Shown one piece after another: positions 7,184-14,521 of a DNA stretch of 26,369 nt. Source of the stretch: JAFAZI01 sp035501255. GTDB taxonomy: Bacteria > Actinomycetota > Actinomycetes > JAFAQI01. The DNA is taken from positions 1 through 26,369 of the forward strand of contig DATJWM010000013.1 of the NCBI GenBank assembly GCA_035501255.1. Reading direction: 5' to 3'. A model generated the notes under the pieces. The model was not told the DNA's origin, did not search any database, and saw only the letters and a list, made by a program, of their open reading frames with translations. Position 1 is the first letter of the stretch, and each line of letters opens with the position of its first letter. Made by a program: the position numbers and the translations under genes.

Positions 7184-7189
7184 TAACCT
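7184..7189 (+). promoter_or_regulatory. -10-like hexamer TAACCT for alaX
   Basis: TAACCT is followed by 6 nt and the GTG at 7196. No ribosome-binding sequence lies in between. Confidence 0.5.
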
Positions 7190-7195
7190 GACCCC

Positions 7196-7915
7196 GTGGG
7201 CACGCTTCGGCTCGACCTCGACGACGCAACGCTGCGCGATTGGGACGCAGTCGTGCTCCACTCCGACGCCGAGGGCATCGTGCTGGACCGGTCGGCGTTC
7301 TACCCCGGCGGCGGCGGGCAGCCGCCGGACACCGGCGTACTCCTCTGGGGTGGTGTGCAGACGCGGATCGCGGGATCGCGCAAGACGGCGGACGACATCT
7401 ACCTCGTGCCCGCCGAGGGCGACCCCGTGCCGCCTGCGGGCACCGCCGTTCGCGGCGCGGTCGACGACGATCGGCGGACGGCGCTGATGCGGACCCACTC
7501 GGCGTTGCATCTGTTGTCGGGCGTCGTGTTCCGCGACTTCGGCGCGCTCGTGTCCGGCGGCAACATGGAACCGCTCGAGGCGCGGATGGACTTCAACCTC
7601 ACCGAGGTGCCGGACGGTTTCCGCGAGGCGGTCGGCGCCGCCTGCGCAGTGGAGATCGCCGCCGACCGGCGGATCGACGTCAAGGTCCTGCCGCGCGACG
7701 AAGCGTTTGCGATCCCCGACATCATCCGGACGGCGACCAACCTCTTGCCGCCGGATCTCACCGAGGTGCGGATCGTCGACATCGTCGGTCTGGACACCCA
7801 GGCTGACGGCGGCACGCATGTCGCCTCGACGAGTCAGATCGGGGCCATGGAGATCGTCAAGATCGAAAACAAGGGCAAGGGATTCCGCCGGCTGCGGGTG
7901 CGGCTGCCGCAGTGA
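7196..7915 (+). CDS. AlaX-like alanyl-tRNA editing protein
   Basis: The 239-residue protein matches the free-standing editing domain of alanyl-tRNA synthetase, which hydrolyses Ser- or Gly-mischarged tRNA-Ala. The N-terminal part has the family phrase YPGGGGQPPDTG at about 36-47, so it is not the shortest AlaX type. The metal site shows the H-x3-H pair His101/His105 (THSALHLL) and His208 in GGTHV. The position four residues before His208, a Cys in alanyl-tRNA synthetases, is Asp204. The start is GTG 7196 directly after a -10-like hexamer. The stop overlaps the next gene's GTG by 4 bp (GTGA), so the two are coupled. Confidence 0.85.
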   Translation: MGTLRLDLDDATLRDWDAVVLHSDAEGIVLDRSAFYPGGGGQPPDTGVLLWGGVQTRIAGSRKTADDIYLVPAEGDPVPPAGTAVRGAVDDDRRTALMRTHSALHLLSGVVFRDFGALVSGGNMEPLEARMDFNLTEVPDGFREAVGAACAVEIAADRRIDVKVLPRDEAFAIPDIIRTATNLLPPDLTEVRIVDIVGLDTQADGGTHVASTSQIGAMEIVKIENKGKGFRRLRVRLPQ

Positions 7916-9060
7916 CCGGACCCATCGCGCCTCGCTACGGCGAGTCCACCCTCGCCGACGTGATGCCCTCGGTGCTCGCCGCTCTCGAGGTGGGTACGGA
8001 CAACCGGTTGGGACTCGCCCCGACCCAGCGCGCGGTCGTGATGCTCATCGACGGGATGGGTCTGGTCGGGCTGCGCACGCACGCCTCGGCTGCGCCGTAC
8101 CTGTCGTCGTTGACCTGCGCCGAGCTCACTGCGGGGTTCCCGTCGACGACCGTGACCTCCCTCGCCTCGCTGTCCACGGGGGTACCGGCGGGACAGCACG
8201 CGCTGACCGGGTACACGTCGTACGTCGAGGAGGTCGACGCTGCGGTCAACTGGCTGGCGTGGAAGGCGGTCGGTACGTCCGACGACCTGCGAGACCGGCT
8301 GGTCCCGGAGGTTGTGCAGCCGGAGCCGACGGCGTGGGAGCGCGCCGCCGATGCGGGCGTGTCGGTGGCGATCGTGAGCGGCCGCCAGTTCGAGGGGAGC
8401 GGCCTGACCCGGGCCGTCTTCCGCGGCGCGGGTTTTGCAGGAACGATCACCCCCGGCGACGAGGCCGCGGTCGCCGCCGAGCTGGTCGACCGGGGGCACC
8501 GCTCGCTGGTGTACGCCTACGCCTCGGAGCTCGACCTGATCGGACACGTGCGCGGCCCGGACAGCGACGCCTGGGCGGCACAGCTCACGCTGATCGACCG
8601 TCAGGTCGAGGCGCTCGCGGCCCGGCTTCCCGCGGGGACGACGTTGGTCGTTACGGCCGACCACGGTATGGCGACGATGGTGGCGGAGGAGACGGTGGAC
8701 GCCGACGCCGAGGGCTCACCGCTGCGCGTCGGTGTGCGGGCGATCGCCGGCGAGCCGCGGATGCGGCACGTCCACGCGCAACCCGGCGCCGCCCGCGACG
8801 TGCTCGAGACCTGGCGCTCGGTGCTCGGCGAGCGTGCGTGGGTCCTCACCGGCGACGAGGCGGTGCAGGCCGGGCTGTTCGGCCCGGTGGTCACCCCGCT
8901 CGCCCGGCAACGGATCGGGGACGTGCTCGCGATCGCCCGCGGCGGCCTCGGCGTCGTCCAGCGTCGACGCGAGTCGCTCACCTCGAACCTGATCGGCCAT
9001 CACGGTGCACTCACCGACGAGGAGCTGCTCGTGCCGCTCCTGACGACGACGCTCCCCTAA
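7912..9060 (+). CDS. Alkaline-phosphatase-superfamily phosphodiesterase/nucleotide pyrophosphatase
   Basis: The 382-residue protein belongs to the type I phosphodiesterase/nucleotide pyrophosphatase group of the alkaline phosphatase superfamily. Visible metal-site elements are Asp47 in LIDGMG, the FPSTT nucleophile loop at 76-80 (a Thr in place of alkaline phosphatase Ser), His96 in GQHALTGY, the ELDLIGH segment, and ADHGM near residue 250. No signal peptide is seen, so it is cytoplasmic. It probably cleaves phosphodiester or pyrophosphate bonds, but the substrate is unknown. Translation is coupled to alaX by a 4-bp overlap, which hints at a shared nucleotide- or tRNA-related role without proving it. 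Its TAA stop is the first three bases of the tandem repeat array. Confidence 0.85.
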   Translation: MTGPIAPRYGESTLADVMPSVLAALEVGTDNRLGLAPTQRAVVMLIDGMGLVGLRTHASAAPYLSSLTCAELTAGFPSTTVTSLASLSTGVPAGQHALTGYTSYVEEVDAAVNWLAWKAVGTSDDLRDRLVPEVVQPEPTAWERAADAGVSVAIVSGRQFEGSGLTRAVFRGAGFAGTITPGDEAAVAAELVDRGHRSLVYAYASELDLIGHVRGPDSDAWAAQLTLIDRQVEALAARLPAGTTLVVTADHGMATMVAEETVDADAEGSPLRVGVRAIAGEPRMRHVHAQPGAARDVLETWRSVLGERAWVLTGDEAVQAGLFGPVVTPLARQRIGDVLAIARGGLGVVQRRRESLTSNLIGHHGALTDEELLVPLLTTTLP

Positions 9061-9177
9061 CGGCGTGACGCCGTTTCGCTCTGGCCTTAACGGCGTGACG
9101 CTGTTTCGCTCTGGCCGTAACGGCGTGACGCCGTTGTGCTCTGGCCGTAACAGCGTGACGCCGTTGTGCTGGGGTGG
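9058..9177. repeat. Four tandem 30-bp palindromic repeats
   Basis: Four head-to-tail 30-bp units lie at 9058-9087, 9088-9117, 9118-9147 and 9148-9177. Each begins TAA and contains a 17-bp palindrome, AACGGCGTGACGCCGTT in units 1 and 3, with 8-bp arms around one central base. Units 2 and 4 each have one change in an arm. The second part of the unit reads TCGCTCTGGCC or TGTGCTCTGGCC; the last 8 bases of unit 4 have diverged. The array exactly fills the gap between two convergent genes. It supplies the stop codon of the left gene and ends one base before the stop of the right gene. It could fold into serial hairpins in either transcript and act as a two-way terminator. Confidence 0.92.
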
Positions 9178-9909
9178 CTAGAAGCGCATCGCGGTGGTCC
9201 AGCGCTCGAGCAGGTCGGTGTCGCCGTCCACCTCGACCACCGACCATGGGGTGCGCCCGTACACCGCCTTTACTAGCGCGCTCGTCGTACCCCGCGCCGT
9301 GACATCGGGACTGGACGGCCGGTCGGTGCGGATGACTCCGCCCGGGGTGAGCTCGAGACTCCAGACGTCGCTGTCCGACGACGCGAGCACGACCGTTCCT
9401 TCCGGGCCGTCGACGGCGTCCCGGTGATAGACCCGGGGGGCGAGAACGTCGATGACCTCGTCGATCTCGTCCGGGGCGAGATCCGGGTCGATCGGCTGGA
9501 GGATCCCGTGTGCCGCCTCGGCGTCGAAGCGGTGGATCGAGGACTCGTGCGCCATTCGCCGCGCCCAAAACCGCGCGCCGTCGGCTTGATCGAACACCCA
9601 CGACCACACCGGCGTGTCGGGTTCGCAGCCGGAGAGCGCCGCGACGAGTGCGTCGAGCGTGCCGCTGAGTACGTCGATCGGGTCTCCGTCGGGCAGATCC
9701 GGCAGGGTCTCGGGGCGCTCCTGCACGCGGTTGGCAACGAAGTAACCGGCCCGGGCGTAGACGAACGCGACGTGACCGACCAGCGCCGCGAGGTCCCAGT
9801 CCCCACAGGTCGTGACCGGTACGTCGAGACCCAGCCGGGCTGCGCTGAGCAGCCCTTCTCCTTCGCGCCGGATCGCCGCGACGAGTTCGGCGTACGGCGG
9901 GGTGGTCAC
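9178..9909 (-). CDS. Maleylpyruvate isomerase (MDMPI/DinB-like) family protein
   Basis: The 243-residue protein fits the actinobacterial maleylpyruvate-isomerase-type family. The N-terminal DinB-like four-helix domain (about 1-150) includes the phrases WDLAALVGHVAFVYARAGYF and ARRMAHESSIHRFDAE. The latter holds the His-x3-His pair used for metal binding. A small C-terminal beta-rich domain (about 170-243) resembles the thiol-binding half of mycothiol-dependent members. Members use mycothiol or other thiols; the specific reaction is not evident, and no gentisate genes are nearby. Start GTG 9909 overlaps the previous gene's stop (GTGA). It is the last gene of a three-gene operon and ends at the repeat array. 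Confidence 0.78.
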   Translation of the reverse strand: MTTPPYAELVAAIRREGEGLLSAARLGLDVPVTTCGDWDLAALVGHVAFVYARAGYFVANRVQERPETLPDLPDGDPIDVLSGTLDALVAALSGCEPDTPVWSWVFDQADGARFWARRMAHESSIHRFDAEAAHGILQPIDPDLAPDEIDEVIDVLAPRVYHRDAVDGPEGTVVLASSDSDVWSLELTPGGVIRTDRPSSPDVTARGTTSALVKAVYGRTPWSVVEVDGDTDLLERWTTAMRF

Positions 9910-10364
9910 TCGATGCCTGCGGTGAGGTCGAGGTCCTCGGGTGGCGTGGATGGCGTCACCCAGTGCAGCCAGGGTTTCTTCCACACGTCGTGGTAGTGGT
10001 TCGCGCGGTCGACGAACGCCTGGTACGTCGTCTCGAAGGCGTCCGGATCGCGGTCGCGCAGCGCCTCGCGCAGCGGCATGCAGTCTTCGTCGATGTAGGC
10101 GGCCATGTCCGCGGCGTACTTCGGTCGGCTTGTCGCGCAGAGCCGCAGCTGCTTGATCACCGAGGTGAAGTAGTACTCGGCCAGCTTCCAGTTGCCGGCT
10201 TTGCCGGCGTAGTACAGGCGATGGCAGCGCTGGCCGATCTCGGCCATCAGCCGGTCCATCCCGGGCTGCATGAGCGCGAGCTCGTCGATGGTGAGCTCGC
10301 GCTTGCCGTTGTGAACGGCATGGGTGTGATCGACCACGACGGGTCGGGTTTCGGGTTCAGTCAC
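9906..10364 (-). CDS. Unknown mostly helical protein of the SDR operon
   Basis: I do not recognise a named family for this 152-residue protein. It looks all-helical. Aromatic-rich features include YYAGKAGNWKLAEYYF at about 56-71, then RPKYAADMAAY, then a C-terminal NHYHDVWKKPWLHW stretch ending in an acidic TPPEDLDL tail. The pattern resembles uncharacterised helical-bundle proteins with an NW-x-LA-x-Y core, some of which carry a C-terminal CxxCH heme site. Here there is no CxxCH; the matching region reads ANHYHD. The start GTG 10364 overlaps the SDR stop by 8 bp and its stop overlaps the next GTG, so it is translated within the operon. No signal peptide. Confidence 0.6.
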   Translation of the reverse strand: MTEPETRPVVVDHTHAVHNGKRELTIDELALMQPGMDRLMAEIGQRCHRLYYAGKAGNWKLAEYYFTSVIKQLRLCATSRPKYAADMAAYIDEDCMPLREALRDRDPDAFETTYQAFVDRANHYHDVWKKPWLHWVTPSTPPEDLDLTAGIE

Positions 10365-11106
10365 CGGTCGTACTCCTGAGAACTTTGTGGGCCGCGGCCT
10401 GCGCACGCGGGCGGACGACGAGCAGGTCGACGTTGACGTTCCACGGCCTCGTGGCTGCCCAGGCGATGCAGTCGGCGACGTCGTCCGCCGACAGCGGACC
10501 GGGTACGCCGGCATAGACAGCATCCGCCTTCGCCCGGTCACCGCCCAAGCGATTAAACGAGAACTCCTCCGTCGCCACCATGCCGGGGGCGACCTCGACG
10601 ACCCGGATCGGCTTGCCGAACACTTCGAGCCGCAGCGTCTCGGACACGGCACGCTCGGCGTGCTTGGCAGCGGCGTATCCGCCGCCGCCCTCGTACACCC
10701 CGTGCGCGGCCGTGGACGTGACGGTCACGATCACGCCATCTCCGCTGGCCTCCAACTTCGGCAGCAAGGCGCGCGTGACCCGCATCGTGCCCATCACGTT
10801 CACGTCCCACATCCGCCGCCAGTCGGCGTCGTCGGCTTCGCCGACCGGTGCGAGCCCGAACGCTCCGCCCGCGTTGTTGACCAGTACGTCGCAGGCTTCC
10901 ACCTGCGCCGCGAGTGCCTGGACGGCCGCCTCGTCGGTGATGTCGACGACCGCGGAACGCGCGCCGGTCTCGGCCGCGAGCGCTGCGAGCCGGTCCGCCC
11001 GCCGGGCCACGGCGATGACGTCGTACCCGTCTGCCGCGAGCCGGCGGGTGGTGGCTGCGCCGATCCCGCTGCTCGCTCCGGTCACCACCGCCAGCTTCGA
11101 GCCCAT
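10357..11106 (-). CDS. Short-chain dehydrogenase/reductase
   Basis: The 249-residue classical SDR has the nucleotide-binding TGASSGIG near residue 10, NNAGG near 78, and the catalytic Tyr and Lys in YAAAKHAERA near 144, with the Ser in the preceding VTSTAAHG strand. The arginines after beta-2 (VARRADRL) point to NADP(H). Length and motifs match YdfG-like 3-hydroxy-acid or alcohol dehydrogenases; the substrate is unknown. It leads a minus-strand operon with overlapping downstream genes. A TAGGCT hexamer sits 6 nt before the ATG, which suggests leaderless expression. The 111-bp inverted-repeat element lies just upstream, between it and mshA. Confidence 0.87.
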   Translation of the reverse strand: MGSKLAVVTGASSGIGAATTRRLAADGYDVIAVARRADRLAALAAETGARSAVVDITDEAAVQALAAQVEACDVLVNNAGGAFGLAPVGEADDADWRRMWDVNVMGTMRVTRALLPKLEASGDGVIVTVTSTAAHGVYEGGGGYAAAKHAERAVSETLRLEVFGKPIRVVEVAPGMVATEEFSFNRLGGDRAKADAVYAGVPGPLSADDVADCIAWAATRPWNVNVDLLVVRPRAQAAAHKVLRSTTGD

Positions 11107-11112
11107 GCGTCG

Positions 11113-11118
11113 AGCCTA
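11113..11118 (-). promoter_or_regulatory. -10-like hexamer TAGGCT for the SDR operon
   Basis: On the minus strand TAGGCT is followed by CGACGC and the ATG at 11106. Confidence 0.5.
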
Positions 11119-11146
11119 CGGAACGGCATTCGGGCCGCCCGTCGGA

Positions 11147-11257
11147 CCGGCGTTTCAGAGCACAACGCCTCCCGCGACACCTTCCGTTGCGCTGCGTCCG
11201 AGGCGCGCGCGGCGGCGACACGCGCGCGTGCGGGGTGGTTGTGCTCTGAAACGCCGG
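11147..11257. repeat. 111-bp element with perfect 20-bp terminal inverted repeats
   Basis: The left arm CCGGCGTTTCAGAGCACAAC (11147-11166) is an exact reverse complement of the right arm at 11238-11257. They enclose 71 bp with no open frame of note. The left arm itself can form a smaller hairpin (GGCGTT/AACGCC). The 6-bp flanks are GTCGGA and GTCGAA, a 5/6 match that could be a decayed target duplication. The element lies in the 233-bp divergent gap between the SDR operon and mshA. It shares CAGAGCACAACG with the tandem array at 9058-9177. It could be a non-autonomous mobile element or a large regulatory hairpin. Confidence 0.85.
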
Positions 11258-11326
11258 GTCGAACGGGAGCGCACACTTGCGCGGCGCGGGCGGGAACACG
11301 GTTTTCGGGTCCGGGTGTTGATCGGG

Positions 11327-11332
11327 CAGGAT
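11327..11332 (+). promoter_or_regulatory. -10-like hexamer CAGGAT for mshA
   Basis: CAGGAT lies 7 nt before the ATG at 11340. Confidence 0.35.
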
Positions 11333-11339
11333 GGATGAC

Positions 11340-12572
11340 ATGGCACTGCCGCGGCGAGTTGCGACGCTGTCCGTGCACACCTCGCCGCTCGACCAGCCGG
11401 GCAGTGGTGACGCGGGCGGGCTCAACGTCTACGTCACCGAGGTCACGAAGCGCCTCGCGCAGCGCGGGATCGCGGTCGACATCTTCACCCGGGCCACCGG
11501 AAGCGATGTTCCGCCGACGGTCGAGCTCGTGCCTGGTGTGACCGTCCGGCACATCACGGCCGGGCCGTATGAGGGTTTGGACAAGAACGACCTACCCGCG
11601 CAACTCTGCGCGTTCACCAGCGGGGTGATGCGCGAGGAGGCCGCGCACGAGCGGGGCTGGTTCGATCTGATCCACTCCCATTACTGGTTGTCCGGCCAGG
11701 TCGGGTGGCTCGCGAAGGAGCGGTGGGGTGTCCCGCTCGTGCACTCGATGCACACGATGGCGAAGGTGAAGAACGCCTCGCTCGCCGACGGCGACGCCCC
11801 TGAGCCGCTCGCCCGCGAGATCGGGGAAGCGCAGGTGGTGGCCGCGGCCGACCGGTTGCTCGCGTCGACCTCCGAGGAGTCCCGCCAGCTCGTCGACCTG
11901 TACGACGCCGATCCCACCCGGGTCGCGACCGTCGCTCCCGGAGTCGACCTCGAGGTGTTCACCCCCGGAGGTCGGGAGCGGGCGCGGGCGCGTCTCGGCT
12001 TCGCGGCCGACGCTGCGGTCTTGCTGTTCGTGGGCCGGATCCAGCCGCTGAAGGCACCGGACGTCGTCCTGCGCGCTGCAGCGGAGCTGCTTCGCCTCGA
12101 TCCGGCGATGCGGGAGCGCCTGGTCGTGGCGGTCGTCGGGGGCCCGTCGGGCAGCGGGCTGACCGAGCCGGAGCACCTGCACAAACTCGCCGGGGACCTC
12201 GGCATCGCCGATCTGGTGCGCTTCGACCCGCCTGCCCCGCCGGCGCAGCTCGCGGACTACTACCGCGCCGCGGACCTCACTCTGGTGCCCTCCTACACCG
12301 AGTCCTTCGGGTTGGTCGCCGTGGAGTCGCAGGCGTGCGGCACGCCGGTCGTCGCCGCTCGGGTCGGCGGGCTGGCCACCGCAGTCGCCGACGGTGGGTC
12401 CGGACTGCTGATCGACGGTCACAATCCGGCCGACTTCGCCCTCGCGGTCTACGGGATGCTGCGCGACGAGGCGTGTCGACGACGGCTGTCGGCCTTTGGC
12501 GTGCAGTACGCCGGCCGGTTCGACTGGGCGCGCACGGTCGACCGGCTGCTGGAGGTCTACTCCGCGCTATGA
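11340..12572 (+). CDS. mshA: D-inositol-3-phosphate glycosyltransferase (mycothiol synthesis)
   Basis: The 410-residue GT4-family glycosyltransferase transfers GlcNAc from UDP-GlcNAc to 1-L-myo-inositol-1-phosphate, the first step of mycothiol synthesis. Visible MshA marks are the opening RRVATLSVHTSPLDQPGSGD followed by AGGLNVYV, HSHYWLSGQVG at about 102-112, the VAPGVD linker, and the nucleotide-binding ESFGLVAVESQACGTPVVA region of the second Rossmann domain. It is shorter than the mycobacterial enzyme because it lacks an N-terminal extension. Two ATG codons (11331, 11340) are in frame; 11340 is chosen for promoter-like spacing. The stop overlaps the next ATG (ATGA). The mshA-ybjN-gpmA order is conserved in actinobacteria and supports the name. 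Confidence 0.92.
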   Translation: MALPRRVATLSVHTSPLDQPGSGDAGGLNVYVTEVTKRLAQRGIAVDIFTRATGSDVPPTVELVPGVTVRHITAGPYEGLDKNDLPAQLCAFTSGVMREEAAHERGWFDLIHSHYWLSGQVGWLAKERWGVPLVHSMHTMAKVKNASLADGDAPEPLAREIGEAQVVAAADRLLASTSEESRQLVDLYDADPTRVATVAPGVDLEVFTPGGRERARARLGFAADAAVLLFVGRIQPLKAPDVVLRAAAELLRLDPAMRERLVVAVVGGPSGSGLTEPEHLHKLAGDLGIADLVRFDPPAPPAQLADYYRAADLTLVPSYTESFGLVAVESQACGTPVVAARVGGLATAVADGGSGLLIDGHNPADFALAVYGMLRDEACRRRLSAFGVQYAGRFDWARTVDRLLEVYSAL

Positions 12573-13096
12573 CCGGCCCCGCCCCGGACCCCGCCGCGCC
12601 GGATCCCGCCGAGGTTGTGCGTGCCACCCTGGGCGAACGCGACCTGGAGTTCTCCGAGGCCGAGCCGGGCGCGTTCCTCGTCAAGCTGCCGGGCTCGCAC
12701 AAGCTCGCGACGATGACCTGGCTCGTCGTGGGCGACCACTCGCTGCACGTCGAAGCGTTCTTCTGCCGGCGTCCCGACGAGGCTCACGACCGGTTCTACC
12801 GGTGGTTGTTGGAACGCAACGCGAAGATGTACGCCGTGGCGTTCGCTGTCGACCACCACGGCGACGTCTACATCGTGGGTCGGCTGCCGTTGTCGGCGAT
12901 CGAGCCGGACGAGCTGGACCGGATCCTTGGCTCGGTCATGACCTACTCCGACGAGTGGTTCGACACCGCCCTGGAAATCGGGTTCCGGACCTCGATCGAG
13001 AAGGAGTGGGACTGGCGGGTCAAGCGAGGGGAGTCGCTCGCCAACCTCCAGGCGTTCGCCCGGTTCGCTGACCCAGCGAACCGGGCGGCACACTAG
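12569..13096 (+). CDS. YbjN-domain protein
   Basis: The 175-residue protein has the YbjN/type III secretion chaperone-like fold. After a proline- and alanine-rich lead of about 20 residues come mixed alpha/beta segments with the typical HKLATMTWLVVGDHSLHVEA and ALEIGFRTSIEKEWDWR stretches. Proteins of this kind always follow mshA and precede gpm in related genomes (for example Rv0487), but their biochemical role is not established. It is translationally coupled to mshA through ATGA. Cytoplasmic; no signal or membrane segment. Confidence 0.83.
   Translation: MTGPAPDPAAPDPAEVVRATLGERDLEFSEAEPGAFLVKLPGSHKLATMTWLVVGDHSLHVEAFFCRRPDEAHDRFYRWLLERNAKMYAVAFAVDHHGDVYIVGRLPLSAIEPDELDRILGSVMTYSDEWFDTALEIGFRTSIEKEWDWRVKRGESLANLQAFARFADPANRAAH
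13089..13094 (+). promoter_or_regulatory. -10-like hexamer CACACT before gpmA
   Basis: CACACT lies 7 nt before the ATG at 13102, at the very end of the ybjN gene. It may give gpmA its own leaderless transcript inside the operon. No Shine-Dalgarno is seen. Confidence 0.3.
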
Positions 13097-13101
13097 ATCC
13101 G

Positions 13102-13851
13102 ATGACAACCGGAACCCTGCTGCTCGTTCGCCACGGCGAGAGCGAGTGGAACGCGGCCAACCTGTTCACGGGCTGGGTCGATGTCGGGTTGTCCGACAAG
13201 GGTCGCGCCGAGGCCGCTCGCGCGGGCGAGTTGATCCGCGACGGTGGCACGCTTCCTGACATCGTCCACACCTCGCTGTTGCTGCGCGCGATCGTCACTG
13301 CGCAGGACGCGCTGGTGGGATGCGGGCGGCATTGGGTGCCGACCCGTCGGCACTGGCGACTCAACGAACGCCACTACGGCGACCTTCAGGGCAAGAACAA
13401 GTCACAGGTGCGCGAGCAGTACGGCGACGACCAGTTCATGATCTGGCGCCGCTCTTACGACACGCCGCCTCCCCCGATCGCCGACGACAATGAGTTCTCT
13501 CAGGCTGGTGATCCGCGCTACGCCGACCTAGCGCCGGACGTGCTCCCGCGCACCGAGTGCCTCAAGGATGTCGTCGAACGGCTCCTGCCTTACTGGTACG
13601 ACGCGATCGTGCCCGACCTCCGCACCGGCGCCACGGTGCTCGTGGTGGCACACGGCAACTCGTTGCGGGCGCTGGTCAAGCATCTCGACGACGTCGAGGA
13701 GAAGGCGATCGTCGGGTTGAACATCCCGACCGGGATCCCGTTGCGCTACGACCTCGATACCTCCCTGCGTCCGCTGGTACCCGGCGGGACCTATCTCGAT
13801 CCGGACGCGGCCGCGAGCGCGATCGAGGCGGTCAAGAACCAGGGTCACTGA
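13102..13851 (+). CDS. gpmA: 2,3-bisphosphoglycerate-dependent phosphoglycerate mutase
   Basis: The 249-residue protein has the same length and motif set as dPGM. It interconverts 3- and 2-phosphoglycerate in glycolysis and gluconeogenesis. Visible elements are the phospho-acceptor His11 in LLVRHGESEWN, LFTGWVDVGLSDKG, the catalytic Glu in LNERHYGDLQG near residue 89, the IWRRSYDTPPPP segment, and the second catalytic His in AHGNSLRALVKHLD near 184. It follows the ybjN gene by 5 bp as the third gene of the mshA cluster. In mycobacteria senX3-regX3 comes next; here it does not. Confidence 0.95.
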   Translation: MTTGTLLLVRHGESEWNAANLFTGWVDVGLSDKGRAEAARAGELIRDGGTLPDIVHTSLLLRAIVTAQDALVGCGRHWVPTRRHWRLNERHYGDLQGKNKSQVREQYGDDQFMIWRRSYDTPPPPIADDNEFSQAGDPRYADLAPDVLPRTECLKDVVERLLPYWYDAIVPDLRTGATVLVVAHGNSLRALVKHLDDVEEKAIVGLNIPTGIPLRYDLDTSLRPLVPGGTYLDPDAAASAIEAVKNQGH

Positions 13852-13889
13852 ACGTCGGCCGCGAACCGGATCACCGCGGTCCGGCGCCG

Positions 13890-14471
13890 CTACTCGTTCG
13901 AGGTCTCGCCGACCTGGGTCGGCACGGGTGCGGGGGTGCCGGGCAGCGGGGTGGTCACCGCGGTCGTCTCGCCGGGTGGCACCACCGGGACCTGCGTGGT
14001 CGCGGTCGCGCCGGTGTTGGCGAACGCGAACGTCATCCGCACCGATGTTCCGGCCGGCGCCGCGGTGGAGGTGTTGATCCGCGCGAGCGGCCCGTCGGAG
14101 CTGATGAAGGGGTCGAGGAACTGCACGGGAACTCCCGGCGGCAGCGGGAGCTGGCCTCCCGCCGTCCCTGTCCCGCTGATCGTCACCGTGCCGATCGGGG
14201 TGGTCACGCCGGTGAGCCGGTCGGTACGCGCGCCGTCGTTGACGAACGTCACGACGAGGTACGGCGCCTCGACCGCGTCCGGTGAGGTGCTCGCCGCGAC
14301 CGGCTCGGTGACGAACGCCGCCCGAACCTTCACCAGGCCAACGTCGAAACTCGACCCCTGGACCTCGGCGTGCTCGGTGGTCGTCACCGCGGGGGAGTCG
14401 AAGCCGCAGGCCGACAGCGAGGCGGCGCTGGCCACGCAGACGATCGCTACCGCGAGGCGGCGCTGCTTCAC
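13890..14471 (-). CDS. Putative lipoprotein, function unknown
   Basis: The 193-residue protein begins with MKQRR and a hydrophobic core ending in the lipobox LSAC (Cys22). This predicts lipid anchoring on the outer face of the membrane. The body (about 40-150) is beta-rich, with phrases such as APYLVVTFVNDGARTDRL, and resembles an immunoglobulin- or cupredoxin-like domain. It is similar in style to actinobacterial lipoproteins related to PCuAC copper chaperones, but no His/Met copper motif is visible, so no function is given. The tail is rich in Pro and Thr. The GTG start has GAGGAG 5 nt upstream. Its likely promoter is the TAGGCT at 14522-14527. Confidence 0.72.
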   Translation of the reverse strand: MKQRRLAVAIVCVASAASLSACGFDSPAVTTTEHAEVQGSSFDVGLVKVRAAFVTEPVAASTSPDAVEAPYLVVTFVNDGARTDRLTGVTTPIGTVTISGTGTAGGQLPLPPGVPVQFLDPFISSDGPLARINTSTAAPAGTSVRMTFAFANTGATATTQVPVVPPGETTAVTTPLPGTPAPVPTQVGETSNE

Positions 14472-14521
14472 TGTTGCTCCTCGAGATGCCTGGACAGCGT
14501 GGCTGCCGTGACAGTCGCGTC

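Noticed and set aside
7076..7819. Minus-strand open frame extending the exported protein to 777 residues
   Set aside because: It overlaps alaX on the other strand, has arginine-rich composition typical of a shadow frame, and would bury the signal peptide; a good ribosome-binding site precedes 7075.
7707..9068. Long plus-strand open frame of 453 residues
   Set aside because: It is a shifted reading of alaX and the phosphodiesterase gene, both of which show full family motifs in their own frames.
9058..9177. CRISPR array
   Set aside because: The units are contiguous 30-bp copies with no unique spacers between them and no cas genes.
9011..9607. Repeat-rich small protein with recurring RRHAV peptides
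   Set aside because: The peptide repeats are only the tandem DNA array read in one frame; the frame overlaps two well-supported genes.
13866..13884. Terminator after gpmA
   Set aside because: Only a 5-bp CCGGA/TCCGG stem with no T-run; too weak to annotate.
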